A stretch of DNA of 64,000 nucleotides, taken from contig JADJJK010000026.1 in NCBI GenBank assembly GCA_016706545.1, forward strand, positions 1 to 64,000, read 5' to 3'. Positions 21,318-28,760 of this stretch are shown piece after piece. Every line of letters begins with the position of its first letter. Position 1 is the first letter of the stretch. The notes below the pieces were generated by a model. The model did no database searches, was not told the origin of the DNA, and worked only from the letters and a program-made list of their open reading frames with translations. Source of the stretch: Myxococcales bacterium. Its GTDB lineage: Bacteria > Myxococcota_A > Polyangia > Haliangiales > Haliangiaceae. Position numbers and translations under genes: made by a program.

Positions 21318-22397
21318 ATGGCTAGTTCGCGCAGCGGGTCAAGCCTTTGGACCGCGGCGTGGCTCCGCGCGGTCGCCGGGCCTGCCGGGCGCCGGGCTGG
21401 CGCGGTATGGGCGAGCCTGGCGGTGGTGGCGGCGGTGGTGATGGGCCCCACCGCGCTGACCCCGCCCTCCGTGGTGGCGCTGCTCACCGCGAGCCCGGGG
21501 GCAGCGGCGCTGCTAGGGGGGCTGTGGCTGGCGCTCCTGCATCCGGCCGCGCGCATCCTGGTGAGAGCCGAGGCCGCGAGCTTCCTGCGCAGCCTGCCGT
21601 CGCCGCCGCTAGGGTCCGCGCTGCCCGGCGCCACCCTGGCGCTCCTGCACGCGCCGGTGCCGGCGCTGATGGGCGCAGGCGGCGCGCCGCGCGCCGCGCT
21701 CCTGGCCTGGGCAGGCGTCACCGCGCTGTCTGCGGCGCTCACCCTCCTTCCATGGCCCCAGCGCCGCAGGGCTCAGGTGGCGTGGCGCAACGCCGGCCAG
21801 GGCCTGCGGCAGATCTTGTGGCAGCGGCTGTGGTCAGATGATGCCCTCCTGCGCGCCGCGGCGTTCGCGGGCCTGGCCGGCCTGGCGGCGCACTTGATGA
21901 TCCACAACAACCAGCTCTTCGGACCGAGCGCCAGCACGCTTGGGCTCGGCACGGTGGCGCTCTTGGGCGCGCCAGCCTGGGCGGCGGTGATCCAGCCGCT
22001 GGCGGTGGTGCATCGCCGCCTGTGGCCGCTGTGCGCGAGCGCGGGGGTCGCGCACACGAGCTACGTCGCGGCGCTGGCCGTGGTGCAGAGCGCCGCGATG
22101 ATCGCGCTGTGCGCGCTGGCCTCGCTGCTGGCGACCTGGGGCCTGCCCGCCGGTGACGTGCTGAGGATGCTGGCCGGCGCCGTGGGGCTGGGCCTGGCGA
22201 TGGGCCTGGCGGCGGTGCCCGTGGCGCGGTGGGCCACCCAGAGCGCCACGGTGGCCGCGCGCGTGCTGACCGGCACGCTGGCGTGCAGCGCCAGCGCCGT
22301 GCTGCTGCTCGGGCTGTGGGCGGAGACCGGCCTGGCGGCGGCGCTGGCGATCGCTGTCGCCGCGCTGCTGCGGATCCAGGAGCCGGTGCTGTGCTGA
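21318..22397 (+). CDS. Polytopic membrane protein, probable ABC exporter permease
   Basis: A 359-residue integral membrane protein with about eight to nine hydrophobic segments (for example AVWASLAVVAAVVMG, AALLGGLWLALLHPAARI, VQSAAMIALCALASLLATWG, VLLLGLWAETGLAAALAIAV). No signature of a known permease family is readable. Its last seven bases overlap the GTG start of an ABC ATPase on the same strand, so the two very likely form one transporter. Composition is extremely Ala/Leu-rich. It starts back to back with obg, so the promoters must overlap the obg coding start. Substrate unknown. Confidence 0.75.
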   Translation: MASSRSGSSLWTAAWLRAVAGPAGRRAGAVWASLAVVAAVVMGPTALTPPSVVALLTASPGAAALLGGLWLALLHPAARILVRAEAASFLRSLPSPPLGSALPGATLALLHAPVPALMGAGGAPRAALLAWAGVTALSAALTLLPWPQRRRAQVAWRNAGQGLRQILWQRLWSDDALLRAAAFAGLAGLAAHLMIHNNQLFGPSASTLGLGTVALLGAPAWAAVIQPLAVVHRRLWPLCASAGVAHTSYVAALAVVQSAAMIALCALASLLATWGLPAGDVLRMLAGAVGLGLAMGLAAVPVARWATQSATVAARVLTGTLACSASAVLLLGLWAETGLAAALAIAVAALLRIQEPVLC

Positions 22398-23062
22398 CGC
22401 CGGTGCTTCGCGTGGAAGATCTGGCGGTGGTGCGAGGCCGCCGCCGCGTCGTGTCCGGCCTGGCGCTGCAGGTCGCCGCCGGAGAGATCGTCGCGCTCGT
22501 CGGCGACAACGGCTGCGGCAAGTCCACGTTGATGGGCGCGGTGGCCGGGCTGTACCTGCCGCGACAAGGGTTGGTGCAGATCGACGGGCACGATGTCTGG
22601 GGCCCGCCGCGCCAGCGCCGGGCGGCGCGACGGGCCCTGGGCTATCTGCCCGAGGGCGGCGAAGGGGGCGAGGGCAGCGGCGGCGCTGGCGGCGAGGGCA
22701 GCCACGCGCTGGGGTTTCTCAGCGGCGCGGAGCTGTGGGCGCTCGTCGGCGCGGCTCGCGGCGCTCCGCCGCCAGCCCCGGAGCTGATGGCAGAGCTTGG
22801 GCTCGCGGAGCTGGCGGACAAGAAGCTCGGGCAGATGTCGCTTGGGCAGCGGCGGCGCGCATACCTGGGCGCCGCGCTCTTGGGGCCGCCCAGGCTGCTG
22901 GTCCTCGACGAGCCCGACAACGGCCTCGACGTGACCCGCCTCGAGGCGCTGGTGGCGCTGCTGCGCTCCCACCGCGAGCACGGCGGCGTGCTCGTGGCGT
23001 CGCACGATCCGGCGCTGGTGGAGCGGCTGGGCGCGCGGGTGGTGACGATGCGCGCGGCCTGA
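22391..23062 (+). CDS. ABC transporter ATP-binding protein
   Basis: A 223-residue ATPase subunit with Walker A VGDNGCGKS (about residue 38), signature LGQMSLGQRRR, Walker B LLVLDEPDNGLD and H-loop VASHDPALVE. It energises the membrane protein encoded by the overlapping upstream gene. The GTG at 22391 begins the domain at LTPVLRVEDLAVVRG, consistent with the family N-terminus; upstream sequence in this frame is a shadow of the permease gene. An unusual Gly/Glu insertion (EGGEGGEGSGGAGGEGS, about residues 90-106) sits between Walker A and the signature, near the Q-loop side. The substrate cannot be told from the sequence. Confidence 0.9.
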   Translation: MLTPVLRVEDLAVVRGRRRVVSGLALQVAAGEIVALVGDNGCGKSTLMGAVAGLYLPRQGLVQIDGHDVWGPPRQRRAARRALGYLPEGGEGGEGSGGAGGEGSHALGFLSGAELWALVGAARGAPPPAPELMAELGLAELADKKLGQMSLGQRRRAYLGAALLGPPRLLVLDEPDNGLDVTRLEALVALLRSHREHGGVLVASHDPALVERLGARVVTMRAA

Positions 23063-23318
23063 CCAGCGCGGCGTCGACCCGCGCGGCCGCGAGCTTCCGC
23101 GATTTCCGACCGAATTGTCCGGTTCTCGCAAAGCGACGAGCCGAGCCACTTTTGCAGCGAGGCGCGTAACCGTTGCCGCGCGCGACGCTCTAACTGGCAC
23201 TCGAGCAACCTGGGCCGACCTTCGCGCTGGCCCCAGACCGCTTCCACACCGGGTGTAACCCGTGGGCCCAGCCGGGCCCTGGGGCACCCCCACGTTCTCA
23301 CCTTCCGGAGATCCTGAC

Positions 23319-23831
23319 ATGATGAAGACGCTCACGCTCGCTGCTCTGCTCTCCCTCTCGGTCCTCGCCTGCGGCTCCACCCCGAAAGACGCGGCGGCCC
23401 CGGCCCAGGGCGCTGCGGCCGCGGCCCCTGCGGATATCGTCGATACCGCGATCGCCGCGGGCTCGTTCACCACGCTGGTCAAGGCGGTCCAGGCAGCCGG
23501 CCTGGTGGACACGCTCAAGGGCCCAGGTCCGTTCACCGTGTTCGCCCCCACCGACGAGGCGTTCGCCAAGCTGCCGCCTGGGACCATCGAAGGGCTGCTG
23601 GCGGACAAGGCCAAGCTCACCGCCGTCCTGACCTACCACGTGGTGGCCGGCGCCGTCACCGCCAAGGACGTGGCCGCCCTGCAGACCGCCACGTCCTTGC
23701 AGGGAGCGGCGCTGAAGATCGACACCAGCAGCGGCGTGAAGATCAACGACGCCACGGTGACCAAAGCGGACGTCACTGCCACCAACGGCGTGATCCACGT
23801 CATCGACACCGTGCTGTTGCCGCCGATGTGA
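23319..23831 (+). CDS. FAS1 (fasciclin) domain lipoprotein
   Basis: A 170-residue secreted lipoprotein with signal peptide and lipobox (SVLAC, Cys about residue 18), an Ala-rich linker, then one FAS1 domain. The domain shows DIVDTAIAAGSFTTLVKAVQ, the H1 motif GPFTVFAPTDEAFAKLPPGT, the central YHVVAG, and the C-terminal TATNGVIHVIDTVLLPP of H2. FAS1 domains mediate adhesion or matrix contacts at the cell surface. A cggag ribosome site lies before the ATG at 23319; the next codon is also ATG. The gene has its own 256-bp upstream region and is convergent with the phosphoesterase gene. Confidence 0.95.
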   Translation: MMKTLTLAALLSLSVLACGSTPKDAAAPAQGAAAAAPADIVDTAIAAGSFTTLVKAVQAAGLVDTLKGPGPFTVFAPTDEAFAKLPPGTIEGLLADKAKLTAVLTYHVVAGAVTAKDVAALQTATSLQGAALKIDTSSGVKINDATVTKADVTATNGVIHVIDTVLLPPM

Positions 23832-23861
23832 AACGGCGACTAGCCCACGGCCCGATGCACG

Positions 23862-23883
23862 CGATCGATCGTACGCTCGATCG
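23862..23883. terminator. Short hairpin between convergent genes
   Basis: A perfect 7-bp stem (cgatcga/tcgatcg) with an 8-nt loop lies between the FAS1 stop and the phosphoesterase stop. It may terminate one or both convergent transcripts, but there is no T-run, so this is a weak call. Confidence 0.3.
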
Positions 23884-23909
23884 AGCGCGCGGCGCGCGCG
23901 CAGCCGCGC

Positions 23910-24743
23910 TCAGCCGCCACCGGTCGAGGGCTGCGGCAAGATCTGACGCAGGTAGCTGTCGACCTCTGCGCTCGGCGAGCGCTGGCGCGGATAGCCAAGC
24001 GACACCTCCTCGAAGCGGACGCCGTCGATCCACTGCGTGGAGCGGATGTGCAGGTGCCCGGAGACCACCACCGCGGCGCGGTACGTGCGGTGCCAGTCCT
24101 CGGTGAGCGTGGTGCCGCACCAGATAGAGAAGCGAGGGATCGCCGGCAGCCGCGCCAGCTCCCGGCGCAGCGGGAAGTGGTTGATGAGCACCGTCTGGAG
24201 CGCTGGATCGATGGCGGCCAGGCGGTCGCTGGCGTCCTGGCACCTGGCCTGGCACCAGGCCGAGCGCGTGGGGAACGGGTCCGGGTGGAGCAGCACCTCG
24301 TCGACGCACTCGATGCCGGCCTCACGCGCCCAGGCCAGCGCTTGATCCTGCGGCACCGAGTCGGGTCGGAACGAGTAGTCATAGAGCAGAAACAGCGGCG
24401 CCAGCACGCACCGAGGCCCTTCCCCCGGCCAGACCACGAAGGGATCTTCCGGCGTGAGCACGCCAAGCTCCCGGCACACCTCGACCCAGCGAGCATAGCG
24501 GTCGAGGCCACGCAGGCCGCCAACCTCCCCCGGCAGGGTCCAGAGCTCGTGATTGCCAGGCACCCAGAGCACGCGCGCGAAGCGAGCGAGGGCCACTCCC
24601 AGCGCGAAGCGCAGGTGCGCCTCGGTCTCCCCCAGGTCTCCGGCCAGGATCAGCCAGTCCTGGGGATGGTGGCCGAGGCCTTGCCAGTAGCGGCGGTTGG
24701 CTTCGTAGCCCACATGCAGATCACTGATAGCGTAGAGTTTCAC
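23910..24743 (-). CDS. Calcineurin-like metallophosphoesterase
   Basis: A 277-residue predicted cytoplasmic phosphoesterase. Metal-binding motifs are readable in order: D-x-H in ISDLHVGY, GD in LILAGDLGE, GNHE in WVPGNHELW, a late histidine in INHFP and the terminal GHxH in VSGHLHIRS. The GTG at 24743 starts directly at the first strand (VKLYAISDLHVGY); longer upstream starts would add sequence without family character. Substrate unknown; the family includes phosphodiesterases and nucleases. No operon partner is evident. Confidence 0.92.
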   Translation of the reverse strand: MKLYAISDLHVGYEANRRYWQGLGHHPQDWLILAGDLGETEAHLRFALGVALARFARVLWVPGNHELWTLPGEVGGLRGLDRYARWVEVCRELGVLTPEDPFVVWPGEGPRCVLAPLFLLYDYSFRPDSVPQDQALAWAREAGIECVDEVLLHPDPFPTRSAWCQARCQDASDRLAAIDPALQTVLINHFPLRRELARLPAIPRFSIWCGTTLTEDWHRTYRAAVVVSGHLHIRSTQWIDGVRFEEVSLGYPRQRSPSAEVDSYLRQILPQPSTGGG

Positions 24744-25045
24744 GGCGAGGCAGCCCGGGCGGCGACCTATCTTAGTAGGTTCTCCTGGCGCCGTCGCGCG
24801 CCACGACACAGGCCTTAGCAACGCGCGGAGCTGGCCGATCCCCAAAAGGGTAGAGCCTGGCCAGCAACTCGCGCTGGACGCCCGGAGTCGCGCGCCTCCC
24901 CCCTCGAGATTGCTGTGCGCTTCCGACTGTGGCCGCAACAGACACTGGCCAGGCTCTACACGCTCCTCAAAAGGGCGCACCGCTACCGCCAAGTGACACG
25001 GCCTGGGCTGGTCATCGCCCGGTTCTCACGGCAAGCTGCTGTGCC
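24744..25045. other. Divergent intergenic region
   Basis: This 302-bp region lies between the metallophosphoesterase and DnaJ-like genes, transcribed away from each other. I see no open frame with coding character, no heat-shock CIRCE element (TTAGCACTC-N9-GAGTGCTAA) and no other recognisable operator. Confidence 0.45.
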
Positions 25046-25930
25046 ATGGCACAGGAGACGGGGGATGACCTATACGCCGCGCTCGGCGTGGCCAAGGGCG
25101 CAAGTCCCGAAGAGATTCGCAAGGCGTATCATCGGCTGGCGCGCAAGAACCACCCGGATGTGAACCCCGGGAACCAGGCGGCGGAAGAGACCTTCAAGAA
25201 GGTCTCCACCGCGTACGAGGTCCTCGCTGATGAGAAGCGCCGCGCGGCGTACGACGAGTTTGGCGCCGCGTCGCTGCACGGCAACTTCGACGCCCAGCGC
25301 GCGCGCGAACAGGCGCGCTGGCAGCACGCCCGCCAGCAACGGGGCCCCGGCGGCGGGGAGTTCGACTTCGCCGATCTGTTTGGCCGGGCGCGAGGGCCGA
25401 TGCGGGGGAGCGACCTGCACGCCTCCGTCACGCTCGAGCTGCGCCAGGCCATCGAGGGCGCCGAGGTGTCCTTGGAGCTGCCTGGCCACGGCCCGCTCCG
25501 GGTCCGGATCCCGCCCGGCGCGGACAACGGCTCGATGATCCGCATCCCGGGCAAGGGCAACCCGGGCCGCGGCGGCCCGCCTGGCGATCTGGTCATCACC
25601 ACCGAGGTGACGCCACATCCGTGGCTGCGCCGCGAAGGCCTTGACCTTCACATGACCTTGCCGGTGGATCTGGACGAGGCCTACTCCGGCGCCAGCATCG
25701 AGGTGCCAACCTTCGACGGCCCGGTGGTGCTCAAGGTGCCCCCGCGCTCCCAGAACCGCGCCAAGCTGCGCCTGCGCGGCAAGGGGATCAAGCGCAAGGA
25801 CACCCGCGGCGACCTCCTCGTCGAGCTTGACGTCCGGATGCCGGACCAAGCCGATGAGGCGCTCGCCGCCGCGCTGCGCGACAGCAAGCCCGCGTACGCA
25901 AGCCCGGTGCGCAAAGAGCTGGAGCTGTGA
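25046..25930 (+). CDS. DnaJ/CbpA-type J-domain co-chaperone (no zinc finger)
   Basis: A 294-residue co-chaperone that should stimulate Hsp70 ATPase activity. The J domain occupies residues 8-70 with helix II/III and the HPD tripeptide (LARKNHPDVNPGN). Then follows a short Gly-rich segment with FDFADLFGRARG, and two C-terminal beta domains (VTLELRQAIEGAEVSLELPG, LRVRIPPGADNGSMIRIPGKG, DLHMTLPVDLDEAYSGASIE). There is no CxxCxGxG zinc centre, so it is a type II/CbpA-like protein rather than DnaJ proper. The ATG at 25046 was chosen because it precedes the J domain by seven residues. No dnaK or grpE is in the window. Confidence 0.94.
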   Translation: MAQETGDDLYAALGVAKGASPEEIRKAYHRLARKNHPDVNPGNQAAEETFKKVSTAYEVLADEKRRAAYDEFGAASLHGNFDAQRAREQARWQHARQQRGPGGGEFDFADLFGRARGPMRGSDLHASVTLELRQAIEGAEVSLELPGHGPLRVRIPPGADNGSMIRIPGKGNPGRGGPPGDLVITTEVTPHPWLRREGLDLHMTLPVDLDEAYSGASIEVPTFDGPVVLKVPPRSQNRAKLRLRGKGIKRKDTRGDLLVELDVRMPDQADEALAAALRDSKPAYASPVRKELEL

Positions 25931-25977
25931 ACGGAGCCCTGAACGGCGAGTAACCGGCGAGTGGACGGCGCGGTCCT

Positions 25978-26009
25978 GCTTCCCTCGGTCGCCGCTTCCC
26001 TCGGTCGCC
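25978..26009. repeat. 16-bp tandem duplication between convergent genes
   Basis: Two adjacent copies of gcttccctcggtcgcc (25978-25993 and 25994-26009) end just before the stop of the ATP-grasp gene, with a partial third copy after them. Confidence 0.85.
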
Positions 26010-26020
26010 GTTGCCTCGCT

Positions 26021-27268
26021 TCAGCCGTAGTGGACCTGGATGCGCTGGATGAGGGTGAGCAAGGCCTCCTTGGCGCCCTCGGTGGTCGGGTGGCGCACGG
26101 TGGCCCAGCCCTCCCCTTCGTAGGAGGGCGAGCGGGCCATGCCTGGCTTGGGGGCGCGCAGCTCGACCAGGCAATCGCCGACCTCGGCGAGCACCTCGTC
26201 GACGCCGGTGACGGAGACGACGCGGTCGCCCTGGCCCTGGCCGCGAAAGAAGGCCGCGCCCGCGGCCCAGCGACGGACGCGGGGCGTGAAGCGATCGAGC
26301 GCGATGAGGCCCGTCCAGTCGACGAAGAAGTTGGTGTCATGCGCCAGGCCCATGAGCGGCATGATCTGCGCACCGGGCGGACGCGCGCCGACCTCGTTGA
26401 CCAGGCTCGAGCCGTCCTCCCGCAGAAACCACTCCATGTGGGTGAGGGCGGTCCCGGCGGCGGTGGGCGCCTCGTCCCCAAAGAGCGCGGCCAGCGCGGC
26501 CTCGTTGACGGCGGAGAAGGCCGCGAACTCGGGGAGGTCTGGCTCGCGTGGCAACAGCACGCAGTACTTGATCCACGGGGTCTCCAGCACCTCGAGCGGG
26601 GTGGGAAAGTAACGAGTCCCAGAGCGCCACACCACCTGACCGCGGATGGTGACGGTCTCGCAGGTGTGCTCACGGGCCCGCACGAACTCCTCGACCTGCG
26701 CGGGCGCCTCCGGCGAGGGACCCGCGCCGGAGTTGACCAGCTCGATGAGCTCCGCGGTGGTGGTGATGCGGTGGGTGTTGCGCGCGCCGAGGCCCGCCTG
26801 CGGCTTGACGATGATGGGCAGCCCCACCTGCTCGACGAACTTGCGCAGGTCCCGGACCGACGAGGCCAGCGCGCTCCTCGCCACCGGCACGCCGTGCGCG
26901 CGCAAGACGTCCTTCATGCGGTCCTTGTCTCGGAAGTTGCGAGCCACGCGCGCGCTCATGCCCTCGATGCCCACGGCGTCGCGCACCTCGGCCATGGGGA
27001 GCTGGAGTTGCTCCAGGGCGCCAGCGAGCCGGTCAATGGGGCCCACGCCGCGCGTGATGGCGCGCGCCGCGGCCGTGAGCTGCGCTGCGTCCAGGCACTG
27101 GCTGACGCGGTAGTGGCCGGCGATACGCGGGCGCAGCGGCTCTGGAATGGAGGTCTCCGGGTCTTCGCTGATGAGGCTCAGCGTGACCTCGTCGTGCGAA
27201 GCGAAGGCGCGCACATAGTTGAGGGTGTTCTCCAGAAACCGTGGGGCGATGAACGCGACGTGGCGCAT
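26021..27268 (-). CDS. ATP-grasp domain carboxylate ligase
   Basis: A 415-residue cytosolic protein with an ATP-grasp fold of the carbamoyl-phosphate-synthase/biotin-carboxylase type. It begins with a Rossmann-like N-terminus (MRHVAFIAPRFLENTLNYVR), followed by the lid region DRMKDVLRAHGVPVARSALA, VEQVGLPIIVKPQAGLGARN for ATP binding, VEEFVRAREHTCETVTIRG, and the metal-binding end LREDGSSLVNEVGARPPGAQ. These enzymes join an acid to an amine or thiol through an acylphosphate. The substrate is not predictable and no biosynthetic partner is adjacent. The start is either the Met at 27268, which begins the first strand, or the ATG seven codons upstream. Confidence 0.88.
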   Translation of the reverse strand: MRHVAFIAPRFLENTLNYVRAFASHDEVTLSLISEDPETSIPEPLRPRIAGHYRVSQCLDAAQLTAAARAITRGVGPIDRLAGALEQLQLPMAEVRDAVGIEGMSARVARNFRDKDRMKDVLRAHGVPVARSALASSVRDLRKFVEQVGLPIIVKPQAGLGARNTHRITTTAELIELVNSGAGPSPEAPAQVEEFVRAREHTCETVTIRGQVVWRSGTRYFPTPLEVLETPWIKYCVLLPREPDLPEFAAFSAVNEAALAALFGDEAPTAAGTALTHMEWFLREDGSSLVNEVGARPPGAQIMPLMGLAHDTNFFVDWTGLIALDRFTPRVRRWAAGAAFFRGQGQGDRVVSVTGVDEVLAEVGDCLVELRAPKPGMARSPSYEGEGWATVRHPTTEGAKEALLTLIQRIQVHYG

Positions 27269-27472
27269 GCCTGCCCATGGTATCCTCAAGTGGCCGCATC
27301 GCGCAGGTCAGAACGTGGTCACCGCGCGCGAAGACCAGGCGGTCGCCGGTCACGTGCTGGTTGCGCGCTGGTCGCGCGCTCGTCGCGCGCCGGTTCCTCG
27401 CTGCTTGCGCGCTGGCGCGCTCGGCCGCGTGTGGCAAGCTGCCCTTCGAGTTGCCTTGCCGTGTCCGTTTCC

Positions 27473-28760
27473 ATGACCTCTCCGCCTTCGGTGCCTGCCG
27501 TCCCCCGCTTCGCTGGCGCTGCCGTCGCTGCCATCGCTGGCCTCGTTGCCGTCGCCACCCTCGCCACCCTCCTTGGGCTCGCTTGCGCTCCCCGGCACGA
27601 AGCGGCGCCGCCAAGCGAACCGCCGCCGCAGCGCTCTTTCTATTACTGGCGCACGGTGTTTCGCCTGTCCCAGGCCGAGCGCGCGGCGCTGCAGGCGCTG
27701 CAGATCCGCCGCCTGTACGTGCGGCTCTTCGACGTGACCTGGGATAGCGCGGCCAGCGCGCCGACCTTCGTCGGCGACCTGACGGTCGACGCGACGGAGC
27801 CCGCGCCAGAGGAGATCGAGTTCATCCCGGTGGTGTTCCTGCGCCACGAGGTGCTGCAGAAGCTCGATGAAGCGGGCGTGCGCGCGTTGAGCGCGGAGCT
27901 GTGGCGACGGATCGAGGAACGAACGGCGCTGCTGCCGGGCCTGGCAGGAGGCGCCGCGGCAGGCGCAGAAGGCGCCGCGGCAGGCGCAGAAGGCGCCGCG
28001 GCCAGCACGCCTGGCGCTGCGGCCGACTGGCGCCGCGGCCAGCACGGCCAGCACGCGCGAGCTGCAGATCGACTGCGACTGGACCGATGGCACCCGCGAC
28101 CGCTTCTTCGCGCTGCTGACCGAGCTACGCCGCCTTGGCGCTGCGAGCGCCGCGCGCCGCGCCACGCCAGCGCCGAGGCTGTCTGCCACCATCCGGCTCC
28201 ACCAGGTGAAGTACCGAGAGCGCACCGGCGTGCCGCCGGTGGAGCGCGGCATGCTGATGTTCTACAACATGGGACGGTTCTCCGCGGAGCAGCGCGACCG
28301 CGCGATCTTCGACGCGGCCAGCGCGGACAAGTACCTGGCGCGCCTCCACGACTACCCGCTGCCGCTGGACCTGGCGTTGCCGATCTGGTCGTGGACCCTG
28401 CACCTGCGCGACGGCGAGGTGCTCGATCTTCTGCAGAGCACGGACCCGCAGGAGCTGGCTGACGTTGCGTTTCTGCGGCGCAGCGGTCACGATCGCTACG
28501 TGGCCACCGACACGGCGTTCTTTCGCGGCGCGCTGCTGCGTGAAGGAGATGAACTCAAAGGCGAGAGTCTGTCGCCCGCCGAGCTCTCTGCCGCCGTCGC
28601 CCAGGTGCTGCCAAAGCTCGCCCCCGCCCCGTCGTCGTCGCCGCGCTCGCTGGCGCTGTTCGATCTCTCCGAAAGGAACCTCCGTCGTCATGACAGCTCG
28701 CGCCTGGAGCAGCTCTTCGTCTCGGCCGGCTCGCGGCCCCTCCCGCCCCCCCAGCGATGA
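27473..28760 (+). CDS. Conserved exported lipoprotein, first of a coupled uncharacterised pair (1-bp frameshift)
   Basis: About 428 residues after correction. It has a signal peptide with a lipobox-like LGLAC at about residue 38, then RSFYYWRTVFRLSQAERAAL and IRRLYVRLFDVTWDSAASAP, suggesting the first strands of a TIM barrel. An Ala/Gly/Glu insertion follows, made of 21-bp repeats (about 27955-28003). The second half reads ELQIDCDWTDGTRDRFFALL, LSATIRLHQVKYRERTGVPP, RGMLMFYNMGRFS and YPLPLDLALPIWSWTLHLRD. The two halves lie in different frames. Removing one base near 28025 joins them smoothly (AAATGAAASTASTRELQ). From memory this resembles an unnamed glycosidase-like family paired in Bacteroidetes with a protein like the next one. 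Function is unknown. Confidence 0.7.
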
